The notes: generated by a model not told the origin, from the sequence alone. DNA of 41,180 nt from Hyphomicrobiaceae bacterium (GCA_025359165.1 JANYHG010000246.1:1-41180), one strand, 5' to 3'. Counted from the stretch's first letter, positions 33,321-41,180 are shown. Translations and numbers: made by a program.

Positions 33321-33739
33321 AACTCGTTGTCGATCCCAGCGTGGCCCTCAAATGGATCTTGAACGATCCGGTTCGGGAACCGGATACGGCAACCGCTCTA
33401 TTGGTTCTGGAAGGCATCGTCACTGACCAGCATCGATTGTTCGCACCGGCACATGCAATTGGCGAGGTGTTGGCAGTCGTTTCGAGATACTCTTTGAGCT
33501 CGGCCTTGGGTGCGCTGTCGCAAATGCGGACTCTTAAGGCTGAAATCGCAGACGACGACGCGGTGTATCGTCGTGCCGCAGAACTGTCGCATCGCTTGAA
33601 GCATCATTTATTCGACACCCTCTATCATGCTGTTGCACTGGAAAAAGGCGCGACGTTGGTGACAGCCGATGAGCGTTATTTCAGCGTCTCGGCGCATGTC
33701 GGTGCAATCCAGCGACTTTCGAATTTCGCTCCTATCTGA
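33317..33739 (+). CDS. PIN-domain toxin, VapC-like ribonuclease
   Basis: The 140-aa PIN domain has the four acidic metal-binding residues: D6 (VVDPSVALKW), E50 (AIGEVLAV), D100 (LFDTLYHAVAL) and D118 (TLVTADERYF). VapC toxins cut tRNA or rRNA and are held by the antitoxin encoded just upstream. GTG 33317 overlaps the antitoxin stop. The gene ends 53 nt before the alpha-subunit start, so the toxin-antitoxin pair sits between the two formate dehydrogenase subunit genes on the same strand. Confidence 0.85.
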   Translation: MKLVVDPSVALKWILNDPVREPDTATALLVLEGIVTDQHRLFAPAHAIGEVLAVVSRYSLSSALGALSQMRTLKAEIADDDAVYRRAAELSHRLKHHLFDTLYHAVALEKGATLVTADERYFSVSAHVGAIQRLSNFAPI

Positions 33740-33792
33740 CGTCTATAAAAAATGGAATGCCGCACTTCGCACGGCCCCCTGGATCCCACATC

Positions 33793-36576
33793 ATGACCAG
33801 CCAGCCCATCTTCTTCACGCTCGACGGCCAGACAGTCGAGGCGGCGCCGGGTGAAACCATTTGGCAGGTCGCGCAGCGTCATGGCACGACGATCCCGCAT
33901 CTGTGTTGGCATCCAGCGCCCGGCTATCGCGCCGATGGCAACTGCCGCGCGTGTATGGTCGAGGTGGAGGGCGAGCGTGTTCTGGCGGCTTCGTGCCAGC
34001 GCAAGCCGGCCGCCGGCATGAAGGTCAACACCGCCAACGAGCGAGCCAAAAAATCGCGCGAAATGGTGTTCGAATTGCTGGCCGCCGATCAGCCCGCGCG
34101 CGACACCAGTCACGACCAGACGTCGAAGTTTTGGACCTGGATCGACGAGATGGGCGTCGCGCCGGTCTCGCGCCTGCCGGCCGCGGACAGGCCCAAGTCG
34201 GATACCACGCACGCTGCCATCTCGGTCAATCTCGATGCGTGCATCAATTGCGGCCTGTGCGTGCGGGCCTGCCGCGAGGTGCAGTCGAACGACGTGATCG
34301 GCATGGCCTATCGCGGCGCAAGTTCAAAGGTGGTGTTCGACTTCGACAAGGGCATGGGTGATAGCACCTGCGTGGCCTGCGGCGAGTGTGTGCAAGTGTG
34401 CCCGACCGGCGCGCTGATGGAATCGTCATTGCTCGACAAGGTCAGCCAAAAGCGTGTGGTGCAGGTCGACAAATCCGTCGATACGCTGTGCCCCTATTGT
34501 GGCGTCGGCTGTCAGACGACGGCGCACGTGAAGGACAACAAGATCGTCGCCGTCGACGGGCGCGATGGGCCCGCGAACGAGAACCGTCTGTGCGTCAAAG
34601 GCCGGTTCGGCTTCGACTACATTCATCACGCCGATCGCCTGACGAAGCCGCTGATCCGCCGCGACGGCGTCGCCAAAGACGCCAACATGAGCATGAAGGC
34701 GTCAGACTGGGCGTCGGTGTTTCGCGAGGCGACGTGGGAGGAAGCGCTCGATAAAGCCGCAGGCGGGCTCAAGGCTATCCATGCCAAGCACGGCGGCAAG
34801 GCGTTGTCCGGCTTCGGTTCGGCGAAAGGTTCGAACGAAGAAGCTTATCTGTTCCAGAAGTATATCCGGCAGGGCTTCGGCACCAACAACGTCGATCATT
34901 GCACGCGCCTTTGCCACGCGTCGTCGGTCGCAGCTTTGATGGAAGGCTTGAATTCGGCTGCCGTCACTGCGCCGTTCACGGCGGCGAAAGACAGCGATTG
35001 CATCATCGTGATCGGCGCGCGGCCGGCGGAAAATCATCCTGTTGCCGCCACTTATCTGAAGAACGCGGCCAAGCGCGGCGCGAAACTGATCGTCATGGAT
35101 CCGCGCGGCCAGAGCCAAGGCATCTCACGGTATGCCAGCCACGTCCTGCAATTCACGCCGGGCCGCGACGTCGCTCTGCTCAACGCCATCCTGCACACCA
35201 TCATCGAGGAGGGCCTCACCGATGTGCAGTACATTCAGGCGATGACCGAAGGCTACGAAGGCCTGAAGGAGAGCGTGAAAGCGTTCGCGCCGGAAAAGAT
35301 GGCTGAAATCTGCGGCATCGCTGCGCCGACCATCCGCGAAGTCGCGCGGCTGTATGCACGGTCCGAAGCTTCGATCATTTTCTGGGGCATGGGCGTGTCG
35401 CAACATACCCATGGCACCGACAACGCACGCTGCCTGATTGCGCTCGCCCTCGTCACCGGCCAGACCGGCCGTCCGGGTACCGGTCTGCACCCGCTGCGCG
35501 GCCAGAACAACGTGCAAGGCGCGTCCGATGCCGGTCTCATTCCAATGTTCTATCCGGATTATCGGAGCGTCGAAAATCCGGCAATCTTCGCCGAGTATGA
35601 AAACTTCTGGGGTACCAAACTCGATGCGAAGCGCGGGCTGACCGTCGTTGAAATCATGCACGCCATCCACGACGACGTGATCAAGGGCATGTATGTCATG
35701 GGCGAAAACCCCGCCATGTCCGACCCTGACGTGCAACACGCCCGCGAAGCTCTCGCCAAGCTCGAACATCTCGTGGTGCAGGATATCTTCTTGACCGAGA
35801 CCGCGTGGCACGCCGACGTGATCCTGCCGTCGTCCGCACATGCAGAGAAGTGGGGCAGCTTCACCAACACCAACCGTCAGGTGCAACTTGGCCGCCCTGT
35901 CGTTCCAGCGCCGGGAGATGCGCGGCAGGATTGGGAGCTGATCCGCGATCTCGCCAACCGCACCGGCCTCGCGTGGCCCTACAAGGACGTCGGCGAGGTG
36001 TTCACCGAAATGTCTGGCGTGATGCCGTCGCTGAAGAACATCACGTGGGAGCGGCTCAACCGCGAAGGTGTCGTGACCTATCCCTGCGATGCCGCCGATC
36101 TGCCCGGCAACGAGATCATCTTCTCGCAATCCTTCCCCACGGCGTCTGGCCGCGCCAAGATCGTGCCGACAGAACTCCGCGCGCCCGATGAAATGCCGGA
36201 TGCCGAGTATCCGATGGTGTTGACGACAGGCCGGATGCTCGAGCACTGGCATACGGGGTCGATGACGCGTCGCGCGACGATGCTGGATGCGCTGGAGCCG
36301 GAGGCGATCGCCGGTCTTAACCCGCGCGAGGCCGATCGGCTTGGTGTCAGCGCCGGAGATTTCATCACGGTCGCGACGCGGCGTGGTGCCGTCACCGTTA
36401 AAGTCCGTGTCGACCGCGACGTGGCCGAGGGCATGGTGTTCATGCCGTTCGCGTTCGCCGAAGCGCCGGCGAATATGCTGACCAATCCGCAACTCGATCC
36501 GATGGGCAAAATTCCGGAGTTCAAGTACTGCGCTTGTCGCATCGAGGTTACGAAAGCTGTCGTCGCTGCAGAATAA
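33793..36576 (+). CDS. Formate dehydrogenase alpha subunit (molybdenum/tungsten-bis-MGD, catalytic)
   Basis: ATG 33793 gives 927 aa. From the N-terminus: a [2Fe-2S] ferredoxin domain (C38, C51, C54, C68), a double [4Fe-4S] ferredoxin unit (C150/153/156/160 and C193/196/199/203), the proximal [4Fe-4S] site (C233, C236, C240, C267), and the bis-MGD catalytic domains. The active-site segment NNVDHCTRLCH has Cys370 (TGC, not a selenocysteine TGA) and His375. There is no Cys between residues 69 and 149, so the extra NuoG-type cluster site is not visible. It oxidises formate to CO2 in the cytoplasm. The close match in layout to Methylobacterium Fdh1 suggests tungsten may be used, but sequence alone does not prove the metal. 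Confidence 0.93.
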   Translation: MTSQPIFFTLDGQTVEAAPGETIWQVAQRHGTTIPHLCWHPAPGYRADGNCRACMVEVEGERVLAASCQRKPAAGMKVNTANERAKKSREMVFELLAADQPARDTSHDQTSKFWTWIDEMGVAPVSRLPAADRPKSDTTHAAISVNLDACINCGLCVRACREVQSNDVIGMAYRGASSKVVFDFDKGMGDSTCVACGECVQVCPTGALMESSLLDKVSQKRVVQVDKSVDTLCPYCGVGCQTTAHVKDNKIVAVDGRDGPANENRLCVKGRFGFDYIHHADRLTKPLIRRDGVAKDANMSMKASDWASVFREATWEEALDKAAGGLKAIHAKHGGKALSGFGSAKGSNEEAYLFQKYIRQGFGTNNVDHCTRLCHASSVAALMEGLNSAAVTAPFTAAKDSDCIIVIGARPAENHPVAATYLKNAAKRGAKLIVMDPRGQSQGISRYASHVLQFTPGRDVALLNAILHTIIEEGLTDVQYIQAMTEGYEGLKESVKAFAPEKMAEICGIAAPTIREVARLYARSEASIIFWGMGVSQHTHGTDNARCLIALALVTGQTGRPGTGLHPLRGQNNVQGASDAGLIPMFYPDYRSVENPAIFAEYENFWGTKLDAKRGLTVVEIMHAIHDDVIKGMYVMGENPAMSDPDVQHAREALAKLEHLVVQDIFLTETAWHADVILPSSAHAEKWGSFTNTNRQVQLGRPVVPAPGDARQDWELIRDLANRTGLAWPYKDVGEVFTEMSGVMPSLKNITWERLNREGVVTYPCDAADLPGNEIIFSQSFPTASGRAKIVPTELRAPDEMPDAEYPMVLTTGRMLEHWHTGSMTRRATMLDALEPEAIAGLNPREADRLGVSAGDFITVATRRGAVTVKVRVDRDVAEGMVFMPFAFAEAPANMLTNPQLDPMGKIPEFKYCACRIEVTKAVVAAE

Positions 36577-36677
36577 TTAGCTGGTGATAGACAGTCGCAA
36601 ACGGTTGCGGCCTGCGTGCGAACGACGAAAGACTCTCGCTAGCGAAGTGATTCGAAATATCGCGCGGGAAACAAGTC

Positions 36678-38138
36678 GTGGCTCACTCAGATCAGGTTGC
36701 AGGGCAAGGCGCGGGCATCACGGTGCATGCCGTCGTGCTCGTTTCGGCAGCGGTGTTTGCGGCGGCACTCAAGCTGGCGCTGCAAGCGCATGCGGGCGTA
36801 GCGCCCTTGAATGCGGCACTCGGAGCTGGCGCGATCTTCTTGGGCTTGGTGGTGTTGCATCTGGTGGTGCGGCCGCGTGCGTCCCGTTTGGTTGCGCCGG
36901 TCAAAGTGCGCGTAAAGCGGTCGAAGCTTAAAGTCGCAGATAAGGCGACTGTGGGCACAATCCAAGAATTGGCGGCGTCACCGCGCGGTGCGCTGGCATC
37001 ACAGAGAGATGCATCCGAGACACCAAGTAGTGCGTCGGCGACACCAAGTCGTGCGCCGGCGATGCCGTCCTCGTACGTACCGCCGCCCGCGATGGAACCG
37101 GCTTTGGTTGCCCCGTTGCACCAGTCCGCAATGCGTGAACGACCGGCTCTGCGGGGCTTTGAACATCTGCAGACGCTGGTCGCCGAGTTGGCGCGGCAGA
37201 CGCCCGGGCCAAAAGCTGCAACGCCCGATCCCGACGCCGTGCAGGCTGCCACGGCTGTGGCCTGGGCCGAGTATGTCGCGACGCGCGCGACACAAGCTGC
37301 GGTCGCCGATCCGGCCAGCACTCTCAAATCTGCTGCGCAGGCGATGGCTTTCGCGGCACCTGCACCGAAGATCTCGACGCCAGGTCTGGTCGCCGAACTG
37401 TCCGACGCATTGGCCGCCGACCGGTTGACGATTTATCTCGAGCCCATCCAGCAGATCGAATTGCAACGGCCGCGTCACTACTAAGTGTCGGTGCGCTTCA
37501 AGGATGCGACGGGCGTCGAGCTACCGCATGATCAAGTGCTGGCCGCCGCGCGCGACGCCGGCTTGTTACCACGTGTCGATGCCGCCGTGTTGCCGCGTGC
37601 CGCACGCATCGCCCAGCACTTCCAGCTGCGTGGGCGCGATACGGAAATCCTCGCACATGTTCATGGCGTGTCGCTGCCCGATCAAGATTTTCGCGCCGAG
37701 GTGACGGCTGCGACCATCGCCGCCGATGGCGCAGCGCTCGTGCTGTCGTTCGCGCAGAGCGACTTGCGCGGGTTCGGGCCTATCCATTGGGATATTCTGT
37801 CGACCATGGCCGATATGGGTTTACGCTTCGCGATCGAATCAGTGACCGATCTCGACATGGATTTCGATGCCTTGAAGAGTCGCGGCTTCGAATTCGTCAA
37901 ACTCGATACGGGCGTGTTGCTGGAGGGGTTGCCGGCATTGGACGGCATCGTCGCTTCCGCCGATGTCTGTCGGCACTTTGCGACGGCGGGTCTCGCGCTG
38001 ATCGTCAATCACGTCGACGACGAGCAAGCGTTGGCACGCATTCTCGGCTTCGGCGTTCTGTTCGGGCAAGGGGCGTTGTTCGGCAACAAGCGCGCGGTGC
38101 GCTCGGATCTGCTGTCGTCGCCGGCTGCTGCGGCCTAA
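36678..38138 (+). pseudogene. Membrane-anchored EAL-domain protein gene interrupted by an in-frame stop
   Basis: GTG 36678 (GGGAA 7 nt upstream) opens a frame with two N-terminal membrane helices (about 16-36 and 44-65). An Ala/Pro/Ser linker follows, and at about residue 235 the start of an EAL domain (LSDALAADRLTIYLEPIQQI). A TAA at 37482-37484 stops it after 268 residues. The same frame continues at once with GTG and the rest of the EAL domain for 217 residues (VSVRFKD..., ILAHVHGVSLPDQ, GIHWDILSTMADMGLRFAIE-like, FEFVKLDTGVL). The missing residue falls at or next to the EAL glutamate. Either it is a recent pseudogene, or two polypeptides are made by reinitiation at the adjacent GTG (37485). 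The domain also lacks several canonical catalytic residues, so it was probably not an active c-di-GMP phosphodiesterase even when intact. Confidence 0.75.
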
Positions 38139-38213
38139 CGGCATCGAGGTATTGCGGGCTATCTGCCGGCTTGCTATCGCGCGCACGCGCCGTTGCGCAT
38201 GGAGCCTCACGCA

Positions 38214-39068
38214 ATGCCCAACACATCCATTCCGATCCTGTCGGGCATCGGCGCGATGCAGCCATCTGCCCGCGCCTGGATCTGCGATATCTGGGGCGTG
38301 ATCCACAATGGAGTGGCGGCCTTTCCAACTGCAGTCGAGGCGTGTGTGAAATTTCGGGCTGGCGGCGGCCATGTGATTTTCGTCTCGAACGCGCCACGTC
38401 CGTCCGATGGTGTCGTGCTGCAATTGAATGCGCTGGGCGTACCATCGACCGCCTACGATGCGGTGCTGACATCGGGCGATGTCACGCGCGAACGCCTGGC
38501 GGATTGGCAGGCCATTCCGACGCTGCACATCGGGCCTCAGCGCGATCTGACGCTGTTCGCGGGGCTGGACATGCCGCTGGTCGATCAGGCGCTCGCCGAG
38601 CGCGTGCTCTGCTCTGGACTGTACGACGATACCACCGAGACGCCGGACGATTACCGCGTGCTGCTCGGCGAGTTGGCTCGGCGTAACGTGCCGATGCTGT
38701 GCGCCAATCCCGATATCAAGGTCGACCGCGGCGGCAAGATCATCTACTGCGCCGGCGCGATCGCAGGGCTCTATGCCGACCTCGGCGGCGTCGTGGACTA
38801 CGCCGGCAAGCCGCATGCACCGATCTATGTCACGGCGCGCAAGATGCTGGCTCAACTCGCTGGGCACGCGTTGACGGATGCGGAGATCGTCGCGATCGGC
38901 GATGGCATCCACACCGACATTCCCGGCGGCATCGCGGCCGGGTTCCGCACCGTCTACGTGTCGAGCGCGATCCATCTCGACGCACCGCTGACGCCTGAGG
39001 CTTTGCGCGCGCTCTTTCCCGATGTCGTCGGCCAACCCGATGTCGCGATGGCGCAACTGGCGTGGTGA
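38214..39068 (+). CDS. HAD-superfamily class IIA hydrolase (TIGR01459-like)
   Basis: ATG 38214 has GGAG 9 nt upstream (38201-38204) and gives 284 aa; starts at 38199 or 38193 are possible. HAD motif I reads ICDIWGVIHNG, with the first Asp as the nucleophile. Motif II is VSNAPRP, the cap domain contains CANPDIKVDRGGK, and the end shows GKPHAPIY and motif IV GDGIHTDIPGG. This is the NagD/phosphoglycolate-phosphatase-like branch in the form recorded as TIGR01459, common in alphaproteobacteria. It probably removes phosphate from a small metabolite; the substrate is unknown. It follows the broken EAL gene by 75 nt. Confidence 0.88.
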   Translation: MPNTSIPILSGIGAMQPSARAWICDIWGVIHNGVAAFPTAVEACVKFRAGGGHVIFVSNAPRPSDGVVLQLNALGVPSTAYDAVLTSGDVTRERLADWQAIPTLHIGPQRDLTLFAGLDMPLVDQALAERVLCSGLYDDTTETPDDYRVLLGELARRNVPMLCANPDIKVDRGGKIIYCAGAIAGLYADLGGVVDYAGKPHAPIYVTARKMLAQLAGHALTDAEIVAIGDGIHTDIPGGIAAGFRTVYVSSAIHLDAPLTPEALRALFPDVVGQPDVAMAQLAW

Positions 39069-39077
39069 GCGGTAAAC

Positions 39078-39172
39078 TTGCAGGTCGGGTCAAGCGCTTC
39101 TGCGCGACCCAACATCTCGCACTCGCAAATTGTTATTTTTTTGGGTCGCGCCGTGCTTGACCCAACCTACAA
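39078..39172. repeat. Pair of related intergenic repeats in inverted orientation
   Basis: Copy A (39078-39113, + strand) reads TTGCAGGTCGGGTCAAGC, then a GC-rich middle, then GCGCGACCCAA. Copy B (39141-39172), read on the minus strand, is TTGTAGGTTGGGTCAAGC, then GGCGCGACCCAA. Each forms a GGGTC/GACCC hairpin, and the two copies can pair with each other. They lie between the convergent HAD and RidA genes and might stop transcription from both sides. Confidence 0.75.
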
Positions 39173-39183
39173 TAGTGCCGCGT

Positions 39184-39564
39184 TCACGAAGCCAGCGCGA
39201 TGCAGGCGAATGCCACGCGTGCGTCCGTCGGGACGCCAAAGCGAGCGGTGTGGCGCGCGGGCAAGCCGTGCGGAAAGTGTTTGACGTATTCTTCGTTGCA
39301 GGCGGCATAGTCGGCGGGGTCACTGATCAGCATCGTCACTTGCACGATCGACGCGAACTTGCTCCCGGCATCGTCGAGAATTGTGCCGAGCATCGCCAGG
39401 GCGTTTCGCACTTCCTCTTGCGCCGTCGCACCTCGCGACACGCCGCGCGCCGGATCATGCGGGGCCGAATGCCCCGACACGAACACCAGACCATTGGCGC
39501 GCGTTGCCCTGCTGAACGGTCGTGCCGATCCCGCCTCCGGTTGATCGATGAAGTCGATCGTCAC
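39184..39564 (-). CDS. RidA/YjgF-family protein
   Basis: GTG 39564 overlaps the stop of the M20 gene (39561-39564), giving 126 aa beginning MTIDFIDQPE. Family marks are VFVSGHSAPHDP, EVRNALAMLGTILDDAGSKF, VQVTMLISDPADYAACNEEY, then FPHGLPARHTARFGV with the Arg that binds substrate carboxylate, and VAFACIA at the end. RidA proteins hydrolyse reactive enamine/imine intermediates or act as deaminases. Coupling to an M20 amidohydrolase suggests clean-up of a product of amide or amidine breakdown. A frame open to 39654 is only overlap with the M20 gene. Confidence 0.88.
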   Translation of the reverse strand: MTIDFIDQPEAGSARPFSRATRANGLVFVSGHSAPHDPARGVSRGATAQEEVRNALAMLGTILDDAGSKFASIVQVTMLISDPADYAACNEEYVKHFPHGLPARHTARFGVPTDARVAFACIALAS

Positions 39565-40727
39565 GCCGGCATGCCCGTTTCGATGATGCGCGCCCAGTAG
39601 CTGACACCGTGCGGGATCGCGGCATCGTTGAAGTCGTAGGCGGGATGGTGGCACGCGGCGGTGTTGCCGTTGCCGAGCAGGATCATGTTGCCCGGTCGCG
39701 CTTCGAGCATGAACGAGAAATCTTCCGCGCCCATAATCGGCACGATGTCTGGCTGTACCTTGTCGTGGCCGGCGATTTCGCGCGCCACCTTCACCGCGAA
39801 CTCGGTTTCGCGCGGGTGATTGACGGTGACTGGATAGTTGCGCTCGTAAAGGACCGTCGCCACCGCGCCGTAGGCGAGCGCTATGCCTTCAGCGGTTTCG
39901 ATGACGCGCTTCTGCAGCAAATCACGCGTGGCGGGTTCGAGCGTGCGCACGGTGCCGAGCAGTTTGGCGGTCTGCGGGATGACGTTGGAGACGTGGCCGC
40001 CGTTGAATGCGCCGACCGTCACGACGCCTGATTTCAATGGGTCGAGGTTGCGCGCAACGATCGACTGCAGCGCCAGCAGAATGTTGGCACCTACGACAAG
40101 TGTATCGACGCCCTTGTGCGGTTCGGCGGCGTGCGAGCCTTTGCCCTCGATGGTGATGGTGAACTGATCGGACGAGGCCAGTTGCGGGCCGGGGCGCGTC
40201 GCGAACATGCCGACCGGCAGACCCGGCGCGTTGTGCATGCCGTACACTTCCTGCACGCCCCAGCGGTCCATCATGCCGTCGTCGACCATCGCCTTGCCGC
40301 CCGCGCCGCCCTCTTCGGCGGGCTGGAAAATCAGGATCGCGGTGCCGTCGAAGTTGCGTGTTTCGGCGAGATATTTGGCCGCTCCCAGCAGCATCGCGGT
40401 GTGCCCGTCGTGGCCGCAGGCGTGCATCTTACCTTTGACCTTCGACGCGTAGGCCAAGCCCGTGATTTCTTCGATCGGCAGCGCATCCATGTCGGCGCGC
40501 AGGCCGATGACCCGATTGGAGCCGTGCCGTTTGCCCTTGATGACGCCGACCACACCGGTTTTGCCGATGCCCGTCACGACCTCGTCGCAGCCGAAACTTT
40601 TGAGCTTCTCGGTGACCATGGCGGCGGTGCGATGCACGTCGTAGAGCAACTCCGGGTTCTCGTGCAGATCGCGCCGCCAGCCAGTGACTTCGTCATGCAG
40701 CGCTGCGACGTGATTGATGATGGGCAT
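39561..40727 (-). CDS. M20D-family amidohydrolase (hippurate hydrolase-like metallopeptidase)
   Basis: ATG 40727 gives 388 aa, with AGGA about 10 nt upstream. The di-metal signatures are GLRADMDALPI, HACGHDGHTAML, FQPAEEGGAGG, the lid-domain GKGSHAAEPHKGVD and the late metal ligand PAYDFND. The closest well-known relatives cleave N-acyl amino acids (hippurate hydrolase, IAA-amino acid hydrolase, N-acetyldiaminopimelate deacetylase). It is cytoplasmic, with no signal peptide. It is co-transcribed with the RidA gene through a 4-nt overlap. Confidence 0.93.
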   Translation of the reverse strand: MPIINHVAALHDEVTGWRRDLHENPELLYDVHRTAAMVTEKLKSFGCDEVVTGIGKTGVVGVIKGKRHGSNRVIGLRADMDALPIEEITGLAYASKVKGKMHACGHDGHTAMLLGAAKYLAETRNFDGTAILIFQPAEEGGAGGKAMVDDGMMDRWGVQEVYGMHNAPGLPVGMFATRPGPQLASSDQFTITIEGKGSHAAEPHKGVDTLVVGANILLALQSIVARNLDPLKSGVVTVGAFNGGHVSNVIPQTAKLLGTVRTLEPATRDLLQKRVIETAEGIALAYGAVATVLYERNYPVTVNHPRETEFAVKVAREIAGHDKVQPDIVPIMGAEDFSFMLEARPGNMILLGNGNTAACHHPAYDFNDAAIPHGVSYWARIIETGMPA

Positions 40728-40875
40728 AAGCTTTGGTCCTGAGCAGATCGAAGGAAATTGGCGTCGCGACGCGACTTGGCCCCAGTCAACCTGCAGCAAG
40801 CGATGGTGTCAAATGCAGAGGGTGCGGGCTTCTCGACAGGCGCCCTTCGCGGACACGGTTCGCGCTCCCGCGCGA

Positions 40876-40921
40876 ATTGGGGCTAAGCCCCAATCCCCAC
40901 TGGAGGGACGCGTCCCTCCAG
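40876..40921. repeat. Twin adjacent palindromes
   Basis: The first is ATTGGGGCT-A-AGCCCCAAT (40876-40894). Five bases later comes a perfect 22-bp palindrome whose left half is CTGGAGGGACG (40900-40921). Paired GGGGC/CCCC and GGAGGG/CCCTCC hairpins of this style are frequent intergenic repeats in alphaproteobacteria. Confidence 0.7.
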
Positions 40922-41064
40922 ACCACCCGCTCTTGCAAGATGGCATGCGGCTCATGCCCCATCGTCGTGGCCGTGTAGACCAGCATCCGCGACAAGCCGC
41001 CAACGGCATGATGAATGAGTTCAGCTTCGCCGCACTTTGCAACCCGCTCAAAGTTCATAATTTT

Positions 41065-41093
41065 CGTCATCCCGGCGCAGGCCGGGACCCACG
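41065..41093. repeat. REP-like palindromic element
   Basis: CGTCATCCCGGCGCAGGCCG and the following GGACCCACG contain the stem CCCGGC-GCAG-GCCGGG (41071-41086). The CGTCATCCCGGC...GCCGGGAYCCA pattern is a widespread dispersed repeat of proteobacterial genomes. Confidence 0.7.
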
Positions 41094-41161
41094 ACAAGGT
41101 ACAGAGTGGCGCGCACCCCTACGCTGAAACTGAGTGACGACGCCCCACCCCAGCCACGTCG

Positions 41162-41180
41162 TGTAGGGTGTAATAGGCGC
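41162..41180 (+). repeat. Possible intergenic repeat cut by the window end
   Basis: TGTAGGGTGTAATAGGCGC resembles one arm of the common GTAGGGTG...CACC(C)TAC type of intergenic palindrome; the other arm would lie outside the window. Confidence 0.3.

Larger units (their letters stand above)
40728..41180. other. Gene-free right end of the window with palindromic repeats
   Basis: No frame here shows recognisable protein content. The region holds the promoter side of the M20 gene, the twin palindromes at 40876-40921, a REP-like element at 41065-41093 and a possible truncated repeat at 41162-41180. Confidence 0.6.

Noticed and set aside
34890-34930. Selenocysteine at the formate dehydrogenase active site
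   Set aside because: The codon at the position is TGC (Cys370), not TGA, and no SECIS element is needed.
35125-36492. Long open frame (455 codons) on the minus strand inside the formate dehydrogenase alpha gene
   Set aside because: The plus strand encodes an unmistakable conserved enzyme here. The antisense translation is His/Arg/Asp-rich with no family features, as expected from GC-rich codon bias.
29420-36576. Complete oxalate-degradation operon
   Set aside because: A transporter and formate dehydrogenase are present, but oxalyl-CoA decarboxylase and formyl-CoA transferase genes are not in the window.
37839-39056. Open frame of 405 codons on the minus strand across the EAL and HAD genes
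   Set aside because: It runs antisense to two recognisable genes, has no ribosome site and has Arg/Asp/His-rich composition.

Overview
The window looks like a chromosomal segment of a GC-rich alphaproteobacterium, most likely in the order Hyphomicrobiales (Rhizobiales). The basis is the split F-type ATPase layout (atpI-atpB-atpE-atpF'-atpF as a free-standing F0 operon with both b' and b subunits), a two-subunit NAD-linked formate dehydrogenase with a fused NuoE/NuoF-type beta subunit like that of Methylobacterium extorquens Fdh1, a TIGR01459-type HAD protein, and several conserved hypothetical proteins of a rhizobial style. No rRNA, tRNA, CRISPR array, prophage or complete insertion sequence is visible. 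Genus-level placement is not possible from this window alone.

Layout. 1-2244 (+): the 3' end of an amidohydrolase gene, a secreted protein that resembles a subtilase without its catalytic triad, and an atypical short-chain dehydrogenase (SDR). 2260-6811 (-): a run transcribed leftward with a rhomboid protease carrying a long N-terminal extension, a CobW/COG0523 GTPase, a small Cys-rich secreted protein, an SDR of the 3-hydroxyacyl-CoA dehydrogenase type and a GNAT acetyltransferase. 7010-9840 (+): the F0 ATP synthase operon with a good sigma70-type promoter and a hairpin between atpE and atpF'. 10093-13634 (+): a YdcF/DUF218 protein with a repeat-encoded tail, a PlsC-type acyltransferase and a short class II (adenosylcobalamin) ribonucleotide reductase. 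13724-16175 (-): dihydroneopterin aldolase, a pteridine-reductase-like SDR and an Old Yellow Enzyme, divergent from a LysR regulator (16606-17574). 17581-25148 (-): penicillin-binding protein 1C and a bacterial alpha-2-macroglobulin, overlapping by 4 nt.

25379-28896 (-): two genes of unknown function, each followed by a convincing intrinsic terminator. One encodes a four-helix membrane protein with a large predicted periplasmic domain and a long cytoplasmic tail. The other encodes a small protein that resembles half a phospholipase-D domain with a ruined HKD motif. This is the least explained part of the window.

29420-36576 (+): an oxalate/formate-antiporter-family transporter, then a formate dehydrogenase locus. 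The locus reads fused beta subunit, cupin, VapB-like antitoxin, VapC PIN toxin, catalytic alpha subunit, so a toxin-antitoxin pair sits inside a catabolic gene set. The transporter and the formate dehydrogenase locus share an upstream motif, TATGGTATNCCA. At the formate dehydrogenase locus it lies inside a perfect 19-bp palindrome. I infer one common, probably GntR-like, regulator that is not encoded here.

36678-39068 (+): a membrane-anchored EAL-domain gene split by an in-frame TAA at or very near the codon expected to encode the signature glutamate, then a HAD hydrolase. 39184-40727 (-): an M20 amidohydrolase and a RidA-family protein overlapping by 4 nt. The last 450 nt are gene-free and carry palindromic intergenic repeats.
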